Assembly: GCA_963704155.1 (NCBI GenBank)
Contig: CAVPHF010000036.1
Location: forward strand, 1 to 64,000
Reading direction: 5' to 3'
Length of the DNA: 64,000 bases
Source of the DNA: Thiohalocapsa sp963704155
GTDB lineage: Bacteria; Pseudomonadota; Gammaproteobacteria; Chromatiales; Chromatiaceae
This document shows, one piece after another, positions 23,585 to 30,255 of the stretch. Every line of letters begins with the position of its first letter. Positions within the stretch are counted from its first letter, which is position 1. Made by a program: the position numbers and the translations under genes. Under the pieces are notes generated by a model. That model searched no databases and was not told the origin of the DNA. It saw only the letters and a list, made by a program, of their open reading frames with translations.

Positions 23585-26167
23585 TCACAGCTCGCGCCGG
23601 AACACGTGCGCGCGCGAGGTTGCGAGCCTGTCCCAGCCTGGCCTGTGCTCCAGCTTGCTGATGCGGATGTCGCACAGCACGGTGTTGTAGGCGAAGGCAC
23701 CGGCCGGGCTCGGTTCGTCGAGCGTCAACATATCGGCATTGCCGGAACGGTCGACGCCGTTCTCGTCGAGGTCCAGCCAGGCCCCCTCGTGCAGCACCAG
23801 GACGCCGGGCATGCAGCGCTCGGTGACATAGGCGGGCACGACGACGCGCCCACGGTCATTCCACAGCTCGACGGTGTCGCCGGTCTTGATGCCGAGCCGC
23901 TTGGCGTCGGAGGCATTGATGGTGACCTCCTGTTCGTAGGTCTCGCGCAGCCAGCTGCAGTTGTTGAAGATAGAGTGCGTGCGCCAGCGGGGGTGCGGCG
24001 AGATCATGTGGAACGGGTACTTCGCCGTCTTCGGGCTGTTCAGCGATTCCCAGGGCTCGATCCACTTGGGGATAGATGGGATGTGATAGCCGTACATGGT
24101 CCGCCTCCAGTCCGAGATCTGCGCCAGCTGAGACGACAGGATCTCGATCTTGCCCGAGGGCGTGTCGAACGCCTTGCCTTGCTCGATTTGGTCGCGGAAG
24201 GCGACGTGCGGCTTGTCCAGGATGAACTTGTAGATGCCGCGCTGCTTGAACTCATCCCAAGGCATGTCCACGTGCTGGTGCGGCATGACTTTGCCCTCCC
24301 ACCAGGTGCGCAGGTAGGCCTCGTCGACCGCGTCCGGATTCTCGAAATAGCTTCGGTCTGCCTTCGGATTGTAGGTCTGGCCGAAACGATCGCCCATGCC
24401 GGTCTTCCAGCCGATGCGGTAGGCGAGCTCGGTGAAGATCTGGAAGTCACTCTTCGACTCGCCCATCGGCTCGATGACCTTGGGGCGATGGATGTAGTAG
24501 TGACCCTTGTACCAGGGCAGGGCGACGTCGTGGCGCTCGAAGTGGGTCGCCACCGGCAGCAGCACGTCGGCGTATAGGCCGGAGGGCGTGATGGTGGAGT
24601 CCATGCATACCACCAGCTCCATCTTCTCCATGGCCTGGATTTCTTTGTTGATGTTGGTCAGCTGGTTGAACCAGTCCGAGCCCTGCCAGAAGATGCCCTT
24701 GATGTTGGGAATCTTGCCGTCGAGCTCATCCTCGCGTGGCCAAAGCCCGATCTCCTCGCGGCTGACATTGGGATAGTTGAGCACACAGTGCGCCCAACGG
24801 TCGGACTTGATCGCCGCAAACCAGATGTTGGCGAATTGGTCGTACGGGTAGGCCACCGCCTCCGCATGCCAGGCCTTGCCAACTCCCTCGGCCGATCCGC
24901 CGAGCACGCCGATGTTGCCGGTCATTGCCTGTAGTGCCGCCGCCATGCGGTTGTACTGCTCGCCGTAGGCGTTGCGTCCCGGCGCCCAGGACGCCTTGAG
25001 CGCCGCAGGCTTGGTGCCGGCATACATGTGCGCCAGCTTGCGGATGTCTTCTGCCGACACGCCGCAGATCTCTGCCGCCCATTCCGGCGACTTCGGCTGA
25101 CCGTCATAGGCACCGAGGATATAGTCGCGGAAGTTCTCTTGGCCGTTGGCGCTGCCGGAGGCCCACACCGGCATGGTGCCGGCGTCCATGCCCTGACAGA
25201 AGCGATTGATAAACGCCTGATCCTGCAGATTATTGGTGAAGATGTAGTGGGCCATGCCCGCCATCATCGCCGCATCCGTGTTCGGCTTGATTGGAATCCA
25301 CCAGGCGTCATAGACCGCCGCGGAATCGGTGTACTGCGGGTCCACGAGCACGAACTTGCAGCCGCGCTGCTTGGCCAGACGCATGTAGTAGAAGGTGTTG
25401 CCGCCATGGAAGGTGTAGGCCGGGTTCCAGCCCCACATGATCATCAGCTTGCTGTGGGCGAAGGCATCGTCCTCGTTGCCGTCTTCGATGGTGCCGAAGG
25501 TCCAGCGCGAGCTGGCGGTCGTGCCCTGATAGGATGGCACCGACCAGGAACTGGTGCGGCAGCTGAACATGCCGAGGAAGCGCCCGAGCAGCCCTTCTAT
25601 CTGGTCAGACTTGTGCAGAACACCGTAGGAGGCGCCGGCATAGCTCTGGTCCAGCAGGGCGGTGGCGCCGTACTTCTGCTTGATCTCGATCATCTTGTCG
25701 GCGACATAGTTCAGGGCTTCATCCCAGCTGATGCGCTTGAACTTGCCCTCGCCGCGCTTTCCGACCCGGCCCATCGGATACAACAGACGCTCCGGTGAGT
25801 ACAGCCGCTGTCGATAGGAACGTCCGCGCAGGCAGCCGCGGACCTGCGGCTCTTCCTCGGTGTCCTTGCCGAAGAACCCGTCGCGCTGATAGCGTCCGTC
25901 GTCGGTGGAGATGCGCACGATGACATCGCCCTGCTTGTGCGCCACCAGCATATGGCGCGAGCCGCAGTTATGGGCGCAGCTGGTGACGACAGTGGTGAGA
26001 TCGTCGTCACGCGGATAGGGCTCGTAGGCAAAGGCCTTGGCGTCGTCGGTCTTGAGCAGGCCGCCGGCACCGAGTGCCGCCGCGCCGGCCGCGGTCGACT
26101 TCAAGAAACCCCGACGGGACAGATTCAAATGTGCGTCGAGGAAGGAGAAATCGTCTCGCGTCTTCAT
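23585..26167 (-). CDS. DMSO-reductase-family molybdopterin oxidoreductase, catalytic subunit, Tat-exported
   Basis: 860 residues from the ATG at 26167, which overlaps the cytochrome stop (ATGA). A twin-arginine leader (LSRRGFLKSTAAGAAALGAG) is followed by the Fe-S site CAHNCGSRHML and RGCLRGRSY. Compared with DmsA (Cys-x3-Cys-x3-Cys), the third ligand position is His72, with Cys64, Cys68 and Cys112 in place. SYQGTTASSRWTFG lies where the Mo-ligand Ser of DmsA-type enzymes is expected. MIMWGWNPAYT, DSTITPSGLYADVLLPVATHFE and KTGDTVELWNDRGRV are standard for the family. The substrate cannot be read from the sequence. The neighbouring pentaheme cytochrome and HiPIP suggest periplasmic electron exchange. 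Confidence 0.92.
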   Translation of the reverse strand: MKTRDDFSFLDAHLNLSRRGFLKSTAAGAAALGAGGLLKTDDAKAFAYEPYPRDDDLTTVVTSCAHNCGSRHMLVAHKQGDVIVRISTDDGRYQRDGFFGKDTEEEPQVRGCLRGRSYRQRLYSPERLLYPMGRVGKRGEGKFKRISWDEALNYVADKMIEIKQKYGATALLDQSYAGASYGVLHKSDQIEGLLGRFLGMFSCRTSSWSVPSYQGTTASSRWTFGTIEDGNEDDAFAHSKLMIMWGWNPAYTFHGGNTFYYMRLAKQRGCKFVLVDPQYTDSAAVYDAWWIPIKPNTDAAMMAGMAHYIFTNNLQDQAFINRFCQGMDAGTMPVWASGSANGQENFRDYILGAYDGQPKSPEWAAEICGVSAEDIRKLAHMYAGTKPAALKASWAPGRNAYGEQYNRMAAALQAMTGNIGVLGGSAEGVGKAWHAEAVAYPYDQFANIWFAAIKSDRWAHCVLNYPNVSREEIGLWPREDELDGKIPNIKGIFWQGSDWFNQLTNINKEIQAMEKMELVVCMDSTITPSGLYADVLLPVATHFERHDVALPWYKGHYYIHRPKVIEPMGESKSDFQIFTELAYRIGWKTGMGDRFGQTYNPKADRSYFENPDAVDEAYLRTWWEGKVMPHQHVDMPWDEFKQRGIYKFILDKPHVAFRDQIEQGKAFDTPSGKIEILSSQLAQISDWRRTMYGYHIPSIPKWIEPWESLNSPKTAKYPFHMISPHPRWRTHSIFNNCSWLRETYEQEVTINASDAKRLGIKTGDTVELWNDRGRVVVPAYVTERCMPGVLVLHEGAWLDLDENGVDRSGNADMLTLDEPSPAGAFAYNTVLCDIRISKLEHRPGWDRLATSRAHVFRREL

Positions 26168-26970
26168 TGTTGTTCCGCCTTCGTAGGTTCCTGAGATTCC
26201 CCGACACCGACGAGGAAGCGTGGCTCGGATTCCGAAGGACGGTCCTTCGCCCACTCGGGCACGGCCTCAGCCATGCCAGGCCAGGAATGGCGCGGGTAGG
26301 GATAACTGATCCGATACCATGGGCGACCGCCGTGGCAGCCGAAGCAGACGTCCTGTTTCTCTTGTGCCAAGGCTTCAATGGCCTGCGGCTTGAGATAATT
26401 GACGTTATGCCGGTTGGTTCGGAACGTCACATGGCAGAGGAGGCAGTTGTCTTGAAATGCGACACCGTATTCAAGCCACGGCCCAGGTACTCCCATGTTC
26501 TGATAAGGAAATTGACCGTGGCAGAGCAGGCAGGTGTTGGGGTCGACGTGCTTGCGTTGCGTCAGGGTGGGGTCGCCACCGGCGTACGACATACCGATCT
26601 CTTCACGCGGATCATTCCCCAGATGACAGGTGTTGCATTTGAGGTCCATGACCTGCGTTGCATATTCGGTGACGAGATGCCGCCGGTGGAAGGTGTCCTC
26701 CTCGCCCTCGTAGGTGTCGAGGGTCTCGTACCAGGCCAATACCTCGGTCGCCTTGACGCCGGCCGGGGACTCGTTGCGGACGCTCTTTTCTAGGACCTCG
26801 GCGTGGCAGGCCAGGCAGTCTTCGTTGGAGGCCGTCTCGCTTGCAGGCTTGAAATGCAGCGGGTGCCAGCGGGCCTGATCGTAGGTGAGCCCCTGGTTGC
26901 TTGACGGATTGGCTTGAACTGAGAACCAGCACAGCGCCAGCAGCACTGCGGTGAGCTTGACCTTCAACAT
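26164..26970 (-). CDS. Periplasmic pentaheme cytochrome c
   Basis: 268 residues from the ATG at 26970. A signal peptide (KLTAVLLALCWFSVQA) is followed by five CxxCH heme motifs: CLACH, CNTCH, CLLCH, CLLCH and CFGCH, with additional His residues as possible distal ligands. There is no transmembrane segment beyond the leader, so it is a soluble or peripherally bound carrier rather than a NapC/NrfH-type quinol oxidase. Its stop overlaps the start of the molybdoenzyme gene, so the two are translationally coupled and probably form a complex or redox pair. Confidence 0.9.
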   Translation of the reverse strand: MLKVKLTAVLLALCWFSVQANPSSNQGLTYDQARWHPLHFKPASETASNEDCLACHAEVLEKSVRNESPAGVKATEVLAWYETLDTYEGEEDTFHRRHLVTEYATQVMDLKCNTCHLGNDPREEIGMSYAGGDPTLTQRKHVDPNTCLLCHGQFPYQNMGVPGPWLEYGVAFQDNCLLCHVTFRTNRHNVNYLKPQAIEALAQEKQDVCFGCHGGRPWYRISYPYPRHSWPGMAEAVPEWAKDRPSESEPRFLVGVGESQEPTKAEQQ

Positions 26971-27207
26971 CGCGCGGACCCTCCCGAAGGGTGCTGACCT
27001 CGAACTCCACGCTTCTTTCCAGGCGACGTCCGTTATCGCTTGAGCGGCGTGGTTAATGAATCGTGATCGATCGCTTAGGACTCCTGGGATCAGATACGGA
27101 ACCAGATAGCGATTCGACTGCAATATGGGTGCGGCCTTCCCTGCCTGGCAGCACTTCCTTGTGCTGCATCAATGACACGGCTCAAAGACAAGCCGTTCTG
27201 TTGGCGG

Positions 27208-28140
27208 TTAGTTGGAGGGAGGTGTCCAGCCGGACATGCCGCCCATGCCGCCCATACCGGACATGCCGCCCATGCCCGACATGCCGCCCATACCGGACAT
27301 GCCTGCTGGCATCCAGACCCAGCCGCCCATGCCCGACATGCCGGACATGCCGCCCATACCGGACATGCCGCCCATGCCACCCATCCCTGACATACCGCCC
27401 ATGCCGGACATACCGGCTGGGACCCAGTAGCCGCCCATCCCGGACATGCCGCCCATGCCGGACATCCCGCCCATGCCGCCCATCCCTGACATACCGCCCA
27501 TGCCGGACATACCGGCTGGGACCCAGTAGCCGCCCATGCCGGACATGCCGCCCATGCCGCCCATACCGGACATGCCGCCCATACCGGACATGCCGCCCAT
27601 ACCGGACATGCCGCCCATGCCGGACATGCCGCCCATCCCTGACATTCCACTCATACCGGACATGCCGGTGAACGGGTAGAAGTAGATCGAGCCCTCAGGC
27701 GTGATCTTGAAGTATCCGGACATGCCGGACATGCCGCCCATCCCTGACATACCGCCCATGCCGGACATGCCACCCATCCCTGACATTCCACCCATGCCGG
27801 ACATCCCGCCCATGCCGCCCATCCCTGACATTCCACCCATGCCGGACATACCCGCTGGGACCCAGTAGCCGCCCATGCCGGACATACCGCCCATGCCGGA
27901 CATGCCGCCCATGCCGCCCATCCCTGACATACCACCCATGCCGGACATTCCGCCCATGCCTGATGGTACCCAGACCCAGCCGCCCATGCCGGACATACCG
28001 CTCATGCCGCCCATCCCTGACATACCGCCCATGCCGGACATGCCACCCATGCTGTACGCCGCGGTCCCGCTGCCGGCCAACGCCAGGCCAACGACAGCGG
28101 AAGCAGCGGCGTTCTTGAACCTCTTCAGTGTTACTCTCAT
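27208..28140 (-). CDS. Exported Met/Gly-rich MSGMGG-repeat protein
   Basis: 310 residues from the ATG at 28140 (GAGGACTAGGA upstream). A signal peptide (NAAASAVVGLALAGSGTAAY) precedes an almost unbroken run of MSGMGG/MGGMSG units, with Met at about every third position. The run is broken by aromatic inserts: GYWVPAG three times, GWVWVPSG and GWVWMPAG once each, and, near the middle, YFKITPEGSIYFYP, the unit shared with the proteins at 19567 and 20107. No family is known to me. Such a Met density could bind soft metals, give an oxidisable methionine pool, or form a repetitive structure. The DNA repeats make length changes likely. Confidence 0.85.
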   Translation of the reverse strand: MRVTLKRFKNAAASAVVGLALAGSGTAAYSMGGMSGMGGMSGMGGMSGMSGMGGWVWVPSGMGGMSGMGGMSGMGGMGGMSGMGGMSGMGGYWVPAGMSGMGGMSGMGGMGGMSGMGGMSGMGGMSGMGGMSGMGGMSGMSGYFKITPEGSIYFYPFTGMSGMSGMSGMGGMSGMGGMSGMGGMSGMGGMSGMGGMGGMSGMGGYWVPAGMSGMGGMSGMGGMGGMSGMGGMSGMGGYWVPAGMSGMGGMSGMGGMGGMSGMGGMSGMSGMGGWVWMPAGMSGMGGMSGMGGMSGMGGMGGMSGWTPPSN

Positions 28141-28181
28141 TCCTAGTCCTCCTCGAATTGACGAAACCCGAAATGGCACGG

Positions 28182-28496
28182 TCAATCGCGCGTTGGCATG
28201 CTGTGCCAGCCGCGGATGTCGTAGCGACCGTACATTCCGGGGTGATTGAACGGGGTGTACCAGTTGCCTTGATTCTCCAGGAAACGGAGACTGGCGGGGT
28301 AGGGCTTGGTGATTCCTGTCAGCGCCTGCTCATACCAGCCTTCGGGTTTCTGGACCTCGCGGATCACTGGCGCCCCGGCGGGCCGTTGCGATGGCTGCGT
28401 TCCAGCGATGGGATACTCGCCCGCGGTCACGGCCGTGGGGCCAATGACCCAGACAAGGCCGACCAGCATCAGTAACGTCGTGATGTGCTTCGTCAT
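28182..28496 (-). CDS. Small exported protein, first gene of the redox cluster
   Basis: 104 residues from the ATG at 28496, with GAGGAG upstream. A signal peptide (TLLMLVGLVWVIGPTAVTAG) leads to a short mature protein with KPEGWYEQALTGITKPYP, SLRFLENQGNWYTPFNHPG and MYGRYDIRGWHSMP. The aromatic and proline-rich pattern is distinctive, but I cannot name the family. It lies 41 bp ahead of the MSGMGG gene and 104 bp after a sigma-54 promoter candidate. Confidence 0.75.
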   Translation of the reverse strand: MTKHITTLLMLVGLVWVIGPTAVTAGEYPIAGTQPSQRPAGAPVIREVQKPEGWYEQALTGITKPYPASLRFLENQGNWYTPFNHPGMYGRYDIRGWHSMPTRD

Positions 28497-28610
28497 GCTG
28501 GATAGGCTCCTCGCTTGGTTCGCGTTGCATCCCAGACACGACTGCCTACAGCAGTCATCACGTGTCTGGCATCTCCTCCGCGGCTATCGCCCGGCCGCCA
28601 GCCCAGACAA

Positions 28611-28627
28611 AGCAAACCACGCGCCAG
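28611..28627 (-). promoter_or_regulatory. Candidate sigma-54 (-24/-12) promoter of the redox cluster
   Basis: On the minus strand the sequence is CTGGCGCG-TGGT-TTGCT, one mismatch (A to G at the fourth position of TGGCAC) from the -24/-12 consensus, with the right 4-nt spacer. Transcription would start near 28600, about 100 nt before the first start codon. The divergent two-component system encodes an NtrC-type activator, which needs exactly this promoter class. Confidence 0.6.
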
Positions 28628-29057
28628 TCTCGGATTGCAGACGTCTTCTCTCGGATTTCTATCGGAATTCTGGCTGGTGCGTCACGGAAATGGCCGCAGG
28701 CTCATTCGCTGAGCCTGACGATTTGTCATGAGCGGATGCTGATGGACAGGGCGCGCCAGCGGCTTCGCCGGACCGGCGCAGCCGGCAGTGCTCGGGGGGA
28801 GGAGCGACGGCGTGATGGAGAACAATCACTTGAGCGTGATCAGTGACTCTGGTTATTGAGACAAGGGGGGCGGCGAGTTGCCGAAGCCGCGGCCTGCCAA
28901 TTTGGCAGGCCGCGATCCGGGACTGATCCGACGGTCAAGGCAAGCTGCTCGAGCGACTGCTGGCGTGATCGGGGATGGGGCAACCGCACTGAACAGCAGT
29001 GATTGGCACCCCGCCCTAGTTGACCCATGCAAGTGTTGACGCATGCGTCGCGAGTGA
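28628..29057. other. Intergenic region with activator-site candidates and a hairpin
   Basis: No gene is evident. It holds a perfect dyad at 28889-28913 (GCGGCCTGCC, 5-nt loop, GGCAGGCCGC) with no T-tract on either strand, possibly a terminator of the exported-protein gene upstream or an RNA stem. CTCATTCGCTGAG (about 28700-28712) and repeated GTGATCAGTGA-like tracts (about 28830-28850 and 29055) are possible sites for the NtrC-type regulator. Confidence 0.4.
28889..28913. terminator. Perfect GC-rich hairpin
   Basis: Ten-base arms GCGGCCTGCC and GGCAGGCCGC around AATTT. It lies 145 bp beyond the stop of the gene at 29058 on the minus strand, so it could end that transcript before the sigma-54 promoter. 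A U-tract is missing, so a terminator role is uncertain. Confidence 0.4.
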
Positions 29058-29897
29058 TCAGTGCACGACGATCACGCGCCCATCGTCCGCGCTGATCGCG
29101 ATCTGATGCCGAAGCACCCCGCGTCGGAAGCTGTCGCCGATGGTGACCACATAGACGCGTAGGACTTTGCGGACCTTGCTAAGCTTAAGTGTCGGATCAT
29201 CGACTGCCGCGAGCCAGGCCTGGGCCACCGCGCGCGCCTCTTTCCAATGGTCGATTGGCAGTTGAATCTGGCCCTCGGAGACCAGCGCCGGAACGAATCC
29301 CGCGCCGCGCTGGGTGCTGGCGCTGGCCCCCGGGTTCCCGGCGGCAACCGCCGTGGGTTGGGTTGGCGCGGCTTCGGCTACGGGTTCGGTTGCGGCCTGT
29401 GCTTGCGGTGACAGGTGCCGCAACGGGAACAACAGTAGGGCGCCGTCAGCATCGCGCTCCGCCCTCCAGCCGCGTTCCGCGAGCAGCGTATCGAGGCTGC
29501 GTGCCATCTCAACCCGCGGCGCGGCTGCAGGAGTGCCCGCGGCCGGCGCGGCTGCAGTCGATGCGGCGCCGGGTGGGAACAACAGCGTGGCGCCATCGGC
29601 ATCGGTCTTGACGCCCCATCCATACTCCCTGAGGACCTCGAAGCCGGCGGGCTTGGGCGCGGCTGCCGCATTGGACGGCATGGATGAGGTAGCCGCAGAC
29701 GCGTCCGCGGGAGTATCGCCTGGCCTGAGAATCAGGCTGCCGTCAACCTGCACGTCCACTTGCCACCCGGCCGCCCGCAAGGCGTCGGCAAAGGTTGGGC
29801 TGCCGGTCGTGAGTTCGGCAGCGGTGGCGGTGGCGCAGCTTAGCGCTCCCGCGGTCAAGAGCGCGGCCCACGAGCACTGAGTTTCTAATCCTCTCAT
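29058..29897 (-). CDS. Exported protein with three Gly-Trp / Asp-Gly-x-x-Leu-Leu repeats
   Basis: 279 residues from the ATG at 29897 (GAGGAGAG upstream); an ATG at 29915 has no ribosome site. The signal peptide is AALLTAGALSCATATAA. Three units follow: GWQVDVQVDGSLILRP, GWGVKTDADGATLLFP and GWRAERDADGALLLFP, separated by Ala/Pro-rich linkers. The C-terminal 90 residues form a separate domain (IQLPIDHWKEARAVAQAWLA, KVLRVYVVTIGDS, RHQIAISADDGRVIVV). The units recall, at the level of pattern only, the TP-x-G-x-x-Tyr-Phe repeats of the downstream proteins. It lies between the kinase gene and the cluster. Confidence 0.72.
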   Translation of the reverse strand: MRGLETQCSWAALLTAGALSCATATAAELTTGSPTFADALRAAGWQVDVQVDGSLILRPGDTPADASAATSSMPSNAAAAPKPAGFEVLREYGWGVKTDADGATLLFPPGAASTAAAPAAGTPAAAPRVEMARSLDTLLAERGWRAERDADGALLLFPLRHLSPQAQAATEPVAEAAPTQPTAVAAGNPGASASTQRGAGFVPALVSEGQIQLPIDHWKEARAVAQAWLAAVDDPTLKLSKVRKVLRVYVVTIGDSFRRGVLRHQIAISADDGRVIVVH

Positions 29898-29915
29898 TGA
29901 GACTCTCCTCTTCAT

Positions 29916-30255
29916 TGGCACATGATCGATCGTGTTGGCGTCAGCGTCAGCGTCAGCGGCCGCGAACCGCACAGAGCAAGAGCCATGCCGCCACGCGCCC
30001 AGCGGCCAAGGCCGCCGCGTCTCGAGGCGGTAATCGGTCATGGCTGGCATCGGACAGCGGCGCGGACCTGACAGAATGTCAGTGCGTCCCGCTGGGATGA
30101 CGCTACCCTTAAGCTATCAGGGTAGACGGCGCGGCGCGACGGTATCCATGATCGCTGGCGCCTTGTGGTGTTCCCGCAGGGCCGGCATTCGAAACCTCAT
30201 CCTGAAATCGGCGATGAGGCCAGCGCCGCCAATGCGCATTAGGACAAGCTTTGCT
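29916..30255. promoter_or_regulatory. Divergent regulatory region between exported protein and kinase genes
   Basis: It contains three tandem GCGTCA units near 29935-29955 and a dyad CTGACAGAATGTCAG at 30068-30082, centred between the two divergent starts and suitable as an operator. No promoter boxes are clear enough to call. Confidence 0.4.

Noticed and set aside
27208..28140. CRISPR array
   Set aside because: The repeats are short, in frame, continuous and coding; there are no unique spacers of even length and no cas genes.
27212..28249. Plus-strand Pro/Met-rich ORFs (MPPMPDMPP-type) opposite the MSGMGG gene
   Set aside because: They are mirror readings of the repeat. The minus strand has a signal peptide, ribosome site and operon context; the plus strand has none.
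19106..28496. Assignment as arsenite oxidase (Arx), sulfite dehydrogenase (Soe), polysulfide or tetrathionate reductase
   Set aside because: All need an NrfD/DmsC-type anchor, which is absent, and the small repeat proteins are not part of those operons as I know them; sequence alone does not decide the substrate.
28889..28913. Confident rho-independent terminator
   Set aside because: The stem is perfect, but neither strand has a T-tract after it; kept only as a low-confidence call.
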